DNA of 64,000 bases, from positions 1,054,001-1,118,000 of the forward strand of contig NZ_CP007201.1 of the NCBI RefSeq assembly GCF_000568815.1. The letters are read 5' to 3'. This document shows, one piece after another, positions 37,116 to 46,257 of the stretch. Made by a program: the position numbers and the translations under genes. The notes beneath the pieces were generated by a model. The model had not been told where the DNA came from. It saw only the letters and a list, made by a program, of their open reading frames with translations, and did no database searches. Origin of the DNA: Sulfurospirillum multivorans DSM 12446 (GTDB lineage Bacteria; Campylobacterota; Campylobacteria; Campylobacterales; Sulfurospirillaceae). Numbering within the stretch: position 1 is the first letter of the stretch; each line of letters starts with the position of its first letter.

Positions 37116-38150
37116 GTGAACTTTAGCGCCTACATGCAAGCGTGGCTTTACGGCGAGCAGGGCTACTACAGCAATGTGCGTACCATCGGAAAAGAGGGTG
37201 ACTTTTACACCGCTGTGAGTACGAGCATGTTCTTTGGTGGAACGATTGCCAAGCGGCTGATTTCAACGATTGAGAGCGGGTTTTTAAGCCCTGCTTGCAG
37301 TGTCGTTGAGATCGGCGCGCACAAAGGCTATTTACTTGCCGATATGATCCAATTTATCTACACCCTCAAACCCGAACTGCTTCAAACCCTAACCTTTGTC
37401 ATTGTCGAGCCTTTTGCTGCGAATCAAGCGATGCAAAAAGCGTACTTTGAAGAGGCGTTTGGCGATGCGATAAAACTTTTACATGTAAACTCTTTGGAAG
37501 CGTTTACATGTAAAGAGGCATTCTTTGTGGCGAATGAAATTTTTGATGCGTTTTCGTGTGAGCTGATCAAAGACGATCAGATGCTTTTCGTTGAAAATGG
37601 GAAAGCTTTTTTTGAAACGATGGATGCTTTTGCATGTAAAAAAGCCAAAGAGTATGGCATTACCAAAGGGGAACTCTGTTTGGGATATGAACCTTTTGCC
37701 AAGGCAATGGCGCACAGTTGCGAGCGTTTTGAGTTTGTGACGTTTGATTATGGCGATAAAGAGGCGAGAGGTGATTTTTCACTGCGTGTGTATGCCTCTC
37801 ATCAGGTCTATCCTTTTTTCGCACTGAGCGATTTAGTGGAAGAGAAACTGCGTGAAAAAAGCGATTTTAATGCCTTCTTTGCAAAGTCTGACATTACGTA
37901 TGATGTCAACTTTAGCCATCTTTTTCTTGCGTTTGAAAAAAGTGGCATTCGCGTGCACGACTACGTTACGCAGGTAAAAGCCTTGGTCGATTTTGGCTTA
38001 GTGGATCTTTTGGAGTTGTTTGCCAAAAACGTTTCTGAAAAGCAGTACGAGCGTGAGATGAATAAAATTAAAACCTTGATCGATCCTTCGTTTATGGGAG
38101 AGCGGTTTAAAATGGCATGTTTTCGCAAAGGAGAAGTGGAATGCAGTTGA
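37116..38150 (+). CDS. MidA/NDUFAF7-like SAM-dependent methyltransferase
   Basis: 344 residues. SAM-binding fold of the COG1565 family: GEQGYYSNVRTIGKEGDFYTAVSTSMFFGGTIAKRL, VVEIGAHKGYLLADMIQFI, FFVANEIFDAFSCELI, and FVTFDYGDKEARGDFSLRVYASHQVYPFF. Mitochondrial relatives methylate an arginine of complex I; the bacterial substrate is not known. The start is GTG 37116, ten bases after argD. Two TTACATGTAA copies lie 25 bases apart (37479, 37504), and a one-mismatch relative is at 37630. Confidence 0.85.
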   Translation: MNFSAYMQAWLYGEQGYYSNVRTIGKEGDFYTAVSTSMFFGGTIAKRLISTIESGFLSPACSVVEIGAHKGYLLADMIQFIYTLKPELLQTLTFVIVEPFAANQAMQKAYFEEAFGDAIKLLHVNSLEAFTCKEAFFVANEIFDAFSCELIKDDQMLFVENGKAFFETMDAFACKKAKEYGITKGELCLGYEPFAKAMAHSCERFEFVTFDYGDKEARGDFSLRVYASHQVYPFFALSDLVEEKLREKSDFNAFFAKSDITYDVNFSHLFLAFEKSGIRVHDYVTQVKALVDFGLVDLLELFAKNVSEKQYEREMNKIKTLIDPSFMGERFKMACFRKGEVECS

Positions 38151-38341
38151 TTATTAACGGTGAAAAAAAAGAGAGTGGGGCAAAGAGCATTCAAGCGCTT
38201 TTGGATGAGCTGGGCATTGAAAGCAAAGTAATGGCGGCGGCGGTGAATATGAACGTCGTCAAAAAAGAGTTGTGGGAAAGTTACGAATTGAGCGAAAATG
38301 ACAAAGTTGAGTTTTTACAGTTTGTCGGTGGTGGCGCTTAG
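38141..38341 (+). CDS. ThiS/HcyS-type sulfur-carrier protein ending Gly-Gly-Gly-Ala
   Basis: 66 residues, beta-grasp fold: MQLIINGEKKESGAKSIQAL, VMAAAVNMNVVKKELWESY, ENDKVEFLQFVGGGA. ThiS normally ends in Gly-Gly, which is adenylated and thiocarboxylated; here an extra Ala follows. An Ala-capped carrier of this kind, HcyS, is known from Wolinella succinogenes methionine synthesis, where metalloprotease HcyD removes it. Whether this gene serves thiamine or methionine is open; no thiF, thiG, hcyD, hcyF or metY lies nearby. ATG 38141 has AAAGGAG upstream and overlaps the methyltransferase gene by 10 bases. Confidence 0.85.
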   Translation: MQLIINGEKKESGAKSIQALLDELGIESKVMAAAVNMNVVKKELWESYELSENDKVEFLQFVGGGA

Positions 38342-38712
38342 TGACAGAGTTTTTTGGAAGTTTTTTTGCCTTCAATGACCGCTACAGCAATCGCAAAACC
38401 ATTGTCATGCGTGATAGAAAGTGAGAGATCGGTGATGGCATACGCTTCGATAAGATGCGCTGAGAGCGTAAAAGAGGGTGCATTTTTAGCATCTTTAGAA
38501 AGTTTAATATCCATAAAGCCACACTGCGCGCTAATGCCAATGCCAAGCGCTTTGGAAACCGCCTCTTTTGCCGCGTAAAATCCAGCCGCTGTTGCATCAC
38601 TTTTTGCTAAGAGTATCTCTTCTGGGGATAAAAATTTAACAAGCGCCTTGTCTCCAAAGCGCTTTTTGAGTTTGGTGATTCGCTCAACACTAACGAGGTC
38701 TACGCCGATCAT
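38338..38712 (-). CDS. acpS: Holo-[acyl-carrier-protein] synthase
   Basis: 124 residues. Transfers 4'-phosphopantetheine from CoA to acyl carrier protein. Magnesium-binding Asp in IGVDLVSVERI and Glu in GFYAAKEAVSKALGIGI, plus the LSITHDNGFAIAVAV strand. Its stop overlaps the convergent sulfur-carrier gene by 4 bases; its start overlaps fliL by 4 bases. Confidence 0.92.
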   Translation of the reverse strand: MIGVDLVSVERITKLKKRFGDKALVKFLSPEEILLAKSDATAAGFYAAKEAVSKALGIGISAQCGFMDIKLSKDAKNAPSFTLSAHLIEAYAITDLSLSITHDNGFAIAVAVIEGKKTSKKLCH

Positions 38713-39245
38713 TGAACCACGAAGTCTGTAAAATAGATATTTTTGACTTGTCCATCGGAGAGATTTTCATTGATCTTATCAAGTACTTCTTCTTTGAGCT
38801 TATCTTTGCCCTTCAGTGTACTGATCTCTTCAAAAGTTTTAGAAGAGAACGTGCGAATGATGATGTCCCGAATCAACGATTTTTTATGATCCATTTCTGG
38901 TTGTAATTTTGGATCACTGAGTTCCAAATCAACAGCAACTTTTAAAAAGCGATTGCCACTTTCGCTGAGTAAGTTTACAACAAACTGCGCCATCGGGTAC
39001 ATTGGACCAATCGCCAAATGATCGGTTGATTTTTTGCTACTGCTTTTTTTCTTCTCAACTTTCGCATCTTGAGAAGATGGTGCCCCTGCTGCTGCTTCCT
39101 CATCATGACTTCCTAAGAGGAAAAATGCCGCTGCACCGCCGCCAATGAGAAGAACAACTAAAAGAACAACGACAATGATAAGCACCATATTGCTTTTAGA
39201 TTTTTTTTCAACTGCTCCATCGCCATCTTCAGGTTTTTTAGCCAT
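38709..39245 (-). CDS. fliL: Flagellar basal-body-associated protein FliL
   Basis: 178 residues. Short charged cytoplasmic N-terminus, one membrane helix at about 20-45 (NMVLIIVVVLLVVLLIGGGAAAFFLL), an Ala/Lys/Ser linker, then a periplasmic stator-associated domain (YPMAQFVVNLLSESGNRFLKVAVDLEL, IRDIIIRTFSSKTFEEIS). It stabilises stators around the flagellar motor. AAGGAT precedes the ATG. A TTACATGTAA copy lies 12 bases upstream of its start, at 39257. Confidence 0.9.
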   Translation of the reverse strand: MAKKPEDGDGAVEKKSKSNMVLIIVVVLLVVLLIGGGAAAFFLLGSHDEEAAAGAPSSQDAKVEKKKSSSKKSTDHLAIGPMYPMAQFVVNLLSESGNRFLKVAVDLELSDPKLQPEMDHKKSLIRDIIIRTFSSKTFEEISTLKGKDKLKEEVLDKINENLSDGQVKNIYFTDFVVQ

Positions 39246-39256
39246 TCGTTATCCTT

Positions 39257-39266
39257 TTACATGTAA
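39257..39266. repeat. TTACATGTAA palindrome (intergenic)
   Basis: Between the 3' end of radA and the fliL start, directly before the fliL ribosome-binding site. Confidence 0.7.
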
Positions 39267-39305
39267 ATATACTTTGCCTGTATATCGTTTGATTTCGTGA
39301 AAAAT

Positions 39306-40661
39306 TTACATCCATTCGATTAATTTTGAAACTTCATCAATATTATAACACTTGAGCCCCTCAATTGTCTCCAATGGAAGGGACGGAACGACCGCTTTTT
39401 CAAACTGTTGCGACTTCGCCTCTTTGAGTCTGAGATCGAGGTTGAAGATGTCGCGCACATCCCCAATCAACGAGACTTCGCCGATAAAAACCGTATCTTT
39501 GCTAATCGGTCGGTTACGATATGAGCTAATGATGGCCGCGATAATGGCAAGATCTGCCGATGTTTCACTGATTTTGATACCGCCAGCGATGTTAATGTAG
39601 ACATCGTACTGGTTAAAAGGAAGGTCAAGTTTGCGCTCCAACAGAGCTAAAAGCATCGTAAGGCGGTTGAGCTCATAGCCAGTGGCACTGCGTTTGGGGT
39701 TGGGATAGCCACTGTCACTCACAAGTGCTTGCACTTCCAAGACAATCGGGCGGCTACCTTCCATTAAGACTGTAATCGCCGAGCCTGCTTGCGCTTTGCC
39801 CCGTGTAAAAAACTTCTTGGAGATGTCTTTGGCACTGACTAAGCCTGCTTTGGTCATCTCAAAAATGCCCACTTCACTGGTCGTACCAAAACGGTTTTTA
39901 AAACCACGTAGTAGCCGAAGTTCACGAGAAGAGTCACCTTCAAAATAAAGAACCGTATCGACCATGTGTTCCAGTACGCGAGGCCCTGCAATGGAGCCTT
40001 CTTTCGTAATGTGTCCGATGATGAAAATAGCGATATTTTTATCTTTTCCGTAACGCATCAGCTCAAAGGTGATCTCACGCACCTGCGAAACACTTCCCGG
40101 AGCCGAAGCCACTTTTTCACTGTAAATCGTTTGAATAGAGTCAATAATGAGCACTTCAAAAGCGTGCGTTTCAAGCTCTTTAAAAATCGTATCAAGTCTG
40201 ATTTCTGAGAGCAGGTAGAGATTGGGATAATTGCTATCTACGCGATTAGCGCGCAGTTTGATCTGACTTGAAGACTCTTCGCCACTCACGTAGAGAACTT
40301 TTTTTCCCTCTTTGGCAAGATTGCCAGCAATCTTTAAAAGCAGGGTCGATTTGCCGACCCCTGGGCTTCCACCAATGAGTGTCAAACTTCCTTGAACGAT
40401 GCCGCCCCCTAAGACTAAATCAAGCTCGCGGTCACCCGAACTGTAGCGCTCAACCTGCTCAAAACTGACTTCCGTGATGGGAATGGCGTTGCTTTGGGTG
40501 TGGGTCGTAGGTTTGGAGTTGATCTCTTTAAGGACTTCTATCTGTTTTTCACTGAGCTCAATGTACTCATCCCATGCACCACAATTGGGGCATTTTCCAA
40601 GCCATTTGGCACTTTGGTGACCACAGGCTTGGCACTCGAAAAGGATCTGTTTTTTAGCCAT
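39306..40661 (-). CDS. radA: DNA repair protein RadA
   Basis: 451 residues. N-terminal C4 zinc finger ([24 protein letters not shown]), Walker [15 protein letters not shown], RadA signature [16 protein letters not shown], and a C-terminal Lon-protease-like domain ([27 protein letters not shown]) without an active protease dyad being required. Acts in branch migration and transformation-linked recombination. Overlaps ftsY by 8 bases. Confidence 0.96.
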   Translation of the reverse strand: MAKKQILFECQACGHQSAKWLGKCPNCGAWDEYIELSEKQIEVLKEINSKPTTHTQSNAIPITEVSFEQVERYSSGDRELDLVLGGGIVQGSLTLIGGSPGVGKSTLLLKIAGNLAKEGKKVLYVSGEESSSQIKLRANRVDSNYPNLYLLSEIRLDTIFKELETHAFEVLIIDSIQTIYSEKVASAPGSVSQVREITFELMRYGKDKNIAIFIIGHITKEGSIAGPRVLEHMVDTVLYFEGDSSRELRLLRGFKNRFGTTSEVGIFEMTKAGLVSAKDISKKFFTRGKAQAGSAITVLMEGSRPIVLEVQALVSDSGYPNPKRSATGYELNRLTMLLALLERKLDLPFNQYDVYINIAGGIKISETSADLAIIAAIISSYRNRPISKDTVFIGEVSLIGDVRDIFNLDLRLKEAKSQQFEKAVVPSLPLETIEGLKCYNIDEVSKLIEWM

Positions 40662-41538
40662 GAGTTTGCGTAAAAATGGAGTCTAAAATGGTGTCGATGT
40701 AATCATCTGAATTAAACGGAATCAGATCATCTTTTCCCTCACCCACACCCACATAGATGATAGGAAGCTCTAACGCTTTGGCGATACCAAACAATGAGCC
40801 ACCTTTTGCCGTACCATCGAGCTTCGTGATGATAATCGCATCGATGCCGATCATCTCATGAAAGGCTTTGGCTTGGTTAATCGCAGAGGTTCCTTGCGTA
40901 CCATCTAAAATGAGAATTTTACGGTGTGGAGCTCCGCTGAGCGCTTTATCGCAGATGCGCACGATTTTTTTGAGCTCATTAGCAAGGTTGACTTGGTTGT
41001 GCAGACGTCCTGCGGTATCGATGATGACATGGTCGATTTTTTTAGCGATAGCGGAGCTAATCGTATCGTATGCCACAGCGGAAGGATCATGCCCTTGTTG
41101 GGTGTAGATGATGCCCACATCGATTTTTTCTGCCCAGCTTTTGAGCTGTTCAATCGCTGCGGCTCTAAAGGTATCAGCAGCTCCCAAAAGCACGCTTTGG
41201 TTCTCTTTTTTATAGTTGTGCGCAAGTTTTGCAATCGTCGTCGTTTTACCCGCACCATTCACCCCAATAATGAGCTCCACAAAAGGTGTTTGCTCTGTTT
41301 GCATAGATGTTGTGTCGTATTTAAAATAAGCTTTTAAAACACGTTTCACGTCTTCGCGTACGACTGTTTGGGAAGGTGGTAGATAGTAGATGATCTCTTC
41401 AACGAGTTCATAAGGAATGTCGGATTCGATTAAGATCTCTTCTAAAAGCGTTTTGTCGATTTTTTCGACTTTCTCAGGCAGAATCTCTTTGATCGCACCG
41501 AGTGTTTTATCGAGTCCTTTTTTGATAAAGCTAAACAT
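40654..41538 (-). CDS. ftsY: Signal recognition particle receptor FtsY
   Basis: 294 residues: the NG GTPase core without the long acidic A domain of E. coli, normal for this phylum. GTPase motifs: [16 protein letters not shown] (G1), [54 protein letters not shown]. Docks ribosome-SRP complexes at the membrane. Shares one base with the TlpA-like gene upstream. Confidence 0.96.
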   Translation of the reverse strand: MFSFIKKGLDKTLGAIKEILPEKVEKIDKTLLEEILIESDIPYELVEEIIYYLPPSQTVVREDVKRVLKAYFKYDTTSMQTEQTPFVELIIGVNGAGKTTTIAKLAHNYKKENQSVLLGAADTFRAAAIEQLKSWAEKIDVGIIYTQQGHDPSAVAYDTISSAIAKKIDHVIIDTAGRLHNQVNLANELKKIVRICDKALSGAPHRKILILDGTQGTSAINQAKAFHEMIGIDAIIITKLDGTAKGGSLFGIAKALELPIIYVGVGEGKDDLIPFNSDDYIDTILDSIFTQTHG

Positions 41539-42086
41539 TAGAGCACTTTTTTGATGTCAGCGTCAATCATCTCTTCAGGAATAGCCCCTACGTAATGGGT
41601 TGAGTATTTGCCGTTCTTGTCATACAAAAACATAAGGGGGATATTTTTCACGCCACCCGCACTTTGTGCCAATTTAAAGTTTTCAATACTGTTAGTGATA
41701 ATGTAATTAATATTGTTATATTTTATAAAGTTACTGATCTCTTCATTGGATTTATTCTCTTCTAAAAGAACACTAATGATGACAAAATTATCTTTATATT
41801 TTTCTTGAAGGTTGTTCAGATGGGGAATTTCAGCCTTACACGGAGGGCACCATGTAGTAAAAAAGTTAACTAAAACGACTTTATTCTCAAATCCAGCAAA
41901 ACTAAATCCTTTATCAACTGACGTAACAACAATCTCTTTGCCAGAAACATCTTGCAGTACAATTTTTTCACTTTTAGTCTCTTTATTAGCGTTAGAAGCG
42001 TTAGTGTCCGTTTTCTTTTTTTCAGAAGAACACCCATTAAAAAAGAGCATAGAAGATGCGATAAACAAAGCAAACCAAAATTTCAT
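41538..42086 (-). CDS. TlpA-like lipoprotein thioredoxin
   Basis: 182 residues from ATG 42086 (SD AAAGGAT). Lipoprotein signal with lipobox FFNGC, a Lys/Asn/Thr linker, then a TlpA/ResA-type thioredoxin fold with active site WCPPC in [17 protein letters not shown]. The cis-Pro is in [13 protein letters not shown]. Probably a periplasmic reductant, for example for haem attachment to apocytochromes. The longer reading frame to 42143 runs through the hairpins of the leader and is not preferred. Confidence 0.85.
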   Translation of the reverse strand: MKFWFALFIASSMLFFNGCSSEKKKTDTNASNANKETKSEKIVLQDVSGKEIVVTSVDKGFSFAGFENKVVLVNFFTTWCPPCKAEIPHLNNLQEKYKDNFVIISVLLEENKSNEEISNFIKYNNINYIITNSIENFKLAQSAGGVKNIPLMFLYDKNGKYSTHYVGAIPEEMIDADIKKVL

Positions 42087-42274
42087 TATGATCCTTTTAA
42101 TGCAGAGCTGTATGAAACTCTGCTTGATACGCTTTCTAAGCAAAGCTTAAAAAGCTACGTTAGCCACTAGGGCGCTTAAGCTTGCCTCAAATGAGGCAGA
42201 GACTTCTTGCAAAACGACACGAAGTCTATTATAATGGCTATGATTGTATTCAAACATGCCTTAAAGTGACAACA
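42087..42274. promoter_or_regulatory. Divergent promoter with three stable hairpins
   Basis: The TlpA-like and cyclo-ligase genes diverge from this gap. The stretch TATTATAAT (42227-42235) offers a -10 box on both strands. Between it and the TlpA-like start lie three hairpins: GCAGAG/CTCTGC (42102-42123), GCCTC/GAGGC (42184-42197) and a perfect 7-bp AGACTTC/GAAGTCT (42200-42227). On the minus strand they would form a leader of about 135 bases before the TlpA-like gene. On the plus strand they could be a small RNA upstream of the cyclo-ligase, the position 6S RNA takes in gammaproteobacteria. Neither reading is proven. Confidence 0.4.
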
Positions 42275-42934
42275 ATGCAAAAAATTAAGTTCGAGACCAA
42301 GTCGGATTTTCGCTCCTTCGCACGGGCAAAACTAAACTTCGTTCACAATGCTTATAAACGTGATAAAATCATTGAAAAACAGATTTTGGAGATGGTATAT
42401 CGCCTTAAAGCACGTTCCATTTTACTCTATGTCTCATTGCCCATAGAAGCCAGTACGCGGGGCGTTATCGCTACATGTAGACGAAGAAAATGTAACGTTT
42501 ATGTTCCGTTTATGGAAGGTATTAGTTTCAAGATGGTAAAATGGAGATTGCCTTCAAGTAGAAAGAAATTTAACATCGAAGAGCCCAAAAACTCATTTGC
42601 TGTTAAACCAAAAATTGATTTTGCGATAGTGCCTGTCATAGGGGTTGATGGGGCATTCAAACGAATTGGTTTTGGTAAAGGGATGTACGATCGTTTTTTT
42701 GCATCGCTTGAGCCGAAACCTCCAATAGCATTTGTTCAAAGGGAGTTTTGTATGACACAAAGCCTAATATGCGAACCACATGATATTGCAGCAGATATTT
42801 ATTTAACCCTCTATAAAACTATTATCAAAAGAGAGACAAATGGTCTTAGAGTCATTAGCGGTCGGCGGCGCTGCATTAGCAAGCGGCGTTGTAGGATTTT
42901 TCATCGCCAAAAAGATGGAAGCTGCCAATTATGA
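42275..42934 (+). CDS. fau: 5-formyltetrahydrofolate cyclo-ligase
   Basis: 219 residues. Converts 5-formyl-THF to 5,10-methenyl-THF with ATP. Features: KSDFRSFARAKLNF, ILLYVSLPIEASTRGVI, and the family motif GFGKGMYDRFF. ATG 42275 gives the normal N-terminus. The last 31 codons are Arg/Cys-rich, overlap rny by 95 bases and look non-native, so the functional protein may effectively end near the rny start or the end may have been extended by loss of an earlier stop. Confidence 0.85.
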   Translation: MQKIKFETKSDFRSFARAKLNFVHNAYKRDKIIEKQILEMVYRLKARSILLYVSLPIEASTRGVIATCRRRKCNVYVPFMEGISFKMVKWRLPSSRKKFNIEEPKNSFAVKPKIDFAIVPVIGVDGAFKRIGFGKGMYDRFFASLEPKPPIAFVQREFCMTQSLICEPHDIAADIYLTLYKTIIKRETNGLRVISGRRRCISKRRCRIFHRQKDGSCQL

Positions 42935-44396
42935 AATACATGTTGCCCAAGCAAGGGCCAAAGCCAAAGCCATTGAACACGAAGCGGAACTGATCCTTAG
43001 TAGCAGTAACATTAAGGTTAAAGAGGCTGAACTAGAGGCAAAACGCAAATACGAAGATCGTACGATCACGCTTAAAAAAGAGCACTCTGAAAAAATGTTA
43101 GAGCTTGATAAAAAAGAGCGTGGCTACAAAGAAGAGCTTCGAAAAATCACCAAAGATCGTGAAGATCTTCAACTTTTTCAAAACAATGCTAATGCGCTTT
43201 TTGATGAGGGAGCGCAGCTTAAAGAAGAGTACACCACAAAAGTGAATGAAGCACTTTTGGTGTTGGAGCGCTCGTCTGGGCTCACTCAAAATGAAGCCAA
43301 AGAGATCGTTTTAGCCAAAGTAGAAGAGCAATCTCGCGCTGAGATCGCCCATACGGTTAGACGTCTCGAAGAAGAGGCGAAACAAGATATTAAACGTCGT
43401 GTTAACTACATTTTAGCGCAAGCAACGACCCGTTTTGCAGGTGAGTTTGCGGCGGAGCGTCTGATTAACGTTGTCAATATTAAAGATGACGAACTCAAAG
43501 GGCGCATTATTGGTAAAGAGGGTCGTAATATCAAAACCCTTGAGATGCTTTTAGGTGTTGACATCATTATCGATGATACGCCAAATGCAATCATCTTAAG
43601 TAGCTTTAACCTTTACAGACGCGCGATTGCGACCAAAGTCATTGAGCTGTTGGTTCAAGACGGACGTATTCAGCCTGCGCGTATTGAGGGCATTTATGAG
43701 AAAGTCAAAGATGAATTTGACCAAAGCTTGACCGAAGAGGGCGAGAATATCGTCATTGATTTAGGTCTTACGAAAGTGCATCCAGAGCTTGTAAAACTGA
43801 TCGGTCGCCTTAAATTTAGAGCCAGTTACGGTCAAAATGCACTCGGGCATTCGCTTGAAGTGGCGCATTTGGCAGGTATTATCGCCGCTGAAACGGGTGG
43901 CGATGTTCTATTAGCGCGTCGTGCAGGAATTCTTCACGACATTGGTAAAGCTTTGACGCATGAGACAGCAGGTAGCCACGTTGATTTGGGTGCTGAGATT
44001 TGCCGTCGTTATAAAGAGCACGATGTGGTCATCAATGCTATCTTTGCGCACCACGGACATGAAGAGCCAACTTCGGTTGAATCCGCAGCCGTATGTGCCG
44101 CCGATACGCTCTCCGCTGCGCGTCCGGGTGCTCGAAGAGAAGTGCTTGAGAGCTTCTTGAAGCGTGTTCAAGACATTGAAGAGATTGCGAAAAGCAAACC
44201 GGGCATTAAACAAGTGTACGCGATCAATGCGGGTCGTGAAATCCGTGTCATTGCCAATGCAAAACTGATCAATGATGACGAAGCCGTTTTACTTGCCAAA
44301 GAGATTGCGCAAGAGATTGAGAGCAAAGTTCAGTATCCTGGTGAGATTAAAGTCAATGTCATCAGGGAAATTCGCGCCATCGACTTCGCACGCTAG
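42840..44396 (+). CDS. rny: Ribonuclease Y
   Basis: 518 residues. N-terminal membrane anchor (LAVGGAALASGVVGFFIAKKM), long coiled coil (about 30-200), KH domain (GRIIGKEGRNIKTLEMLLGVDIIIDDTP) and HD domain (NALGHSLEVAHLAG, AGILHDIGKALTHE). Endoribonuclease that starts mRNA decay at the membrane. AGAGAGACAA precedes the ATG, which lies inside the end of the cyclo-ligase gene. Confidence 0.96.
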   Translation: MVLESLAVGGAALASGVVGFFIAKKMEAANYEIHVAQARAKAKAIEHEAELILSSSNIKVKEAELEAKRKYEDRTITLKKEHSEKMLELDKKERGYKEELRKITKDREDLQLFQNNANALFDEGAQLKEEYTTKVNEALLVLERSSGLTQNEAKEIVLAKVEEQSRAEIAHTVRRLEEEAKQDIKRRVNYILAQATTRFAGEFAAERLINVVNIKDDELKGRIIGKEGRNIKTLEMLLGVDIIIDDTPNAIILSSFNLYRRAIATKVIELLVQDGRIQPARIEGIYEKVKDEFDQSLTEEGENIVIDLGLTKVHPELVKLIGRLKFRASYGQNALGHSLEVAHLAGIIAAETGGDVLLARRAGILHDIGKALTHETAGSHVDLGAEICRRYKEHDVVINAIFAHHGHEEPTSVESAAVCAADTLSAARPGARREVLESFLKRVQDIEEIAKSKPGIKQVYAINAGREIRVIANAKLINDDEAVLLAKEIAQEIESKVQYPGEIKVNVIREIRAIDFAR

Positions 44397-44405
44397 AGCT
44401 TTTTA

Positions 44406-44431
44406 CATGTAGAGGCAAAAGCCTCTGCATG
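44406..44431 (+). terminator. Hairpin after rny built on a TTACATGTAG copy
   Basis: CATG-T-AGAGGC / GCCTCT-G-CATG around an AAAA loop, starting 10 bases after the rny stop. Half of the variant palindrome TTACATGTAG (44403-44412) forms the base of the stem. A short T-run follows after ACTGC. Confidence 0.5.
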
Positions 44432-44451
44432 ACTGCTTTTAATGGAAAAAT

Positions 44452-46257
44452 ATGCAAAAACACTACACTTTCAAAACCCTTTTTCACGAAGTCAAACAGT
44501 ATAAAAAAGAGTTGATTTTAGCCAATGTGGTCGCTTTTTTAGCCGTGCTGGTAAGTACACCGGTACCTCTTTTGATGCCTATGTTGGTGGATGAAGTTTT
44601 ACTTGGTAAAAAAGGATTTGTGACACATGTTGTTGATGGGTTTTTTGGTTCTCCAAATCCTGCTTATGTTTACATCGTTATTGTCTTAGCCGTTGTTGTG
44701 ACGCTGAGATTTCTTTTTTTTCTTTTGAACTATCTGCAAACAAAACTCTTTACGATTGTCTCCAAGAACATCGCTTTTAAAATTCGCACCCATGTTCTAG
44801 GGCATCTCAGCCATGTTGCGATGAACCAATTTGAATTTTTTGGCTCAGGAAAAGCGGCTTCACTGCTTGTGACCGATGTTGAAACGATCGACAATTTCTT
44901 GGGTGTTTTTGTCAGCCGTCTCATTATCTCCGTGCTCACCATTTTGGGTGTGGGGGCAGTTTTGCTGATGATTCATTGGCAATTGGGACTTTTTATCTTG
45001 GTGTTGAACCCCGTGGTCATCCTTTTTACCACCAAACTTGCCAAAAAAGTGGCAAAGCTCAAAAAAGAGCAAAACAAAGCGTTTGAACTTTTCCAAGATA
45101 CACTCTCAGAGACGCTTGATATGTTTGTGCAAATTCGTGCAACCAACAAAGAGAGGCTTTTTTTTGATAAAGTCGAAGCGCATGCAGCGTCGATCAAAGA
45201 GAGTTCTATTGTTTATGGCTATAAAAGTGATGGGGCGAACCGCCTCTCTTTTCTTATATTTCTCTCAGGTTTTGAGCTTTTTCGAGCGGCAAGCATTTTT
45301 GTGGTGGCGTATACGGAGCTAAGCATTGGTTCCATGCTTGCCATTTTTGGGTATTTATGGGTGATGATGGGACCGATTCAAGACATTTTAAACATCCAAT
45401 ACGCGTACCATAATGCAGGCAAATCGCTCACCCGTATCAACGAGATTTTAGAGCTCAAAGCAGAAGAGCGAGGCTTACATGTAAAGAATCCTTTTGTGAA
45501 AAATAGCACCAATGCGATTGAACTTAAAGGGGTAAGTTTTAGTTATGATGGTGGCAAGCAAATCCTTGAAAGCATTGATCTTACCATCCCAGAAGGGTCA
45601 AAAATCGCTATAATAGGCGCAAGTGGAAGTGGCAAAACCACACTGGCGCATCTGCTGGTTGGGCTGTATCCTCTGGATGAAGGCGATATTTTCTTTGATG
45701 GCATTTCGGTTAAAGACATAGGGCTTGATGTGGTGCGAGAACATCTCTTCTTGGTGCTTCAAAACCCACAACTTTTTAATGCAACACTGGCTCAAAACTT
45801 AATGATGGATGAAAAAACCGATAGAACCTTAGTGCATCAAGCGCTTCAAATTGCCCAGTTAGAGAGTTTTGTGGATGAGTTGCCTGATGGACTGCAAACC
45901 CAAATAGGTAAGCATGGTATTAAGCTCTCAGGTGGGCAACGTCAGCGTCTAAGCATTGCGCGTATGGTGCTTCAAAATCCCAATGTGGTTATTTTAGATG
46001 AATCCACGTCGGCACTGGATGTGCACACAGAGATGAAGCTTTTTGACGCGCTTGAAAATTACCTTGTGGGAAAAACGACGATTATCATCGCCCACAGGCT
46101 GAGTACGATTAAAAAAGCGGATTTTATCTATGTGATGGACAAAGGACGCATTGTAGAATCAGGTACCCATGAAGCGTTGATGCGTCAAGAGGGCGCATTT
46201 TACGAATACGTTATACAAAATAGAAGGAGTAAAGATAATGAAAAAAATATGGTTTAG
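44452..46257 (+). CDS. ABC exporter, fused permease and ATPase
   Basis: 601 residues. N-terminal ABC type 1 membrane domain with about six helices (to about 325), then a nucleotide-binding domain: Walker A IGASGSGKTTLAHLLVG, signature LSGGQRQRLSIARM, Walker B VVILDESTSALD and His-switch IIAHRLST. Half-transporter layout of lipid, peptide or drug exporters; the substrate cannot be told. Its end overlaps the SYLF gene by 20 bases, so the two may act together in envelope lipid handling. One TTACATGTAA copy at 45475. Confidence 0.9.
   Translation: MQKHYTFKTLFHEVKQYKKELILANVVAFLAVLVSTPVPLLMPMLVDEVLLGKKGFVTHVVDGFFGSPNPAYVYIVIVLAVVVTLRFLFFLLNYLQTKLFTIVSKNIAFKIRTHVLGHLSHVAMNQFEFFGSGKAASLLVTDVETIDNFLGVFVSRLIISVLTILGVGAVLLMIHWQLGLFILVLNPVVILFTTKLAKKVAKLKKEQNKAFELFQDTLSETLDMFVQIRATNKERLFFDKVEAHAASIKESSIVYGYKSDGANRLSFLIFLSGFELFRAASIFVVAYTELSIGSMLAIFGYLWVMMGPIQDILNIQYAYHNAGKSLTRINEILELKAEERGLHVKNPFVKNSTNAIELKGVSFSYDGGKQILESIDLTIPEGSKIAIIGASGSGKTTLAHLLVGLYPLDEGDIFFDGISVKDIGLDVVREHLFLVLQNPQLFNATLAQNLMMDEKTDRTLVHQALQIAQLESFVDELPDGLQTQIGKHGIKLSGGQRQRLSIARMVLQNPNVVILDESTSALDVHTEMKLFDALENYLVGKTTIIIAHRLSTIKKADFIYVMDKGRIVESGTHEALMRQEGAFYEYVIQNRRSKDNEKNMV

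Noticed and set aside
42100-42232. tRNA in the hairpin-rich gap
   Set aside because: No T-loop GTTCGA-type motif, no cloverleaf or CCA-adjacent acceptor stem.
42182-42274. N-terminal extension of the cyclo-ligase
   Set aside because: The extra codons run through the predicted -10 box and hairpins and do not resemble the family; ATG 42275 is preferred.
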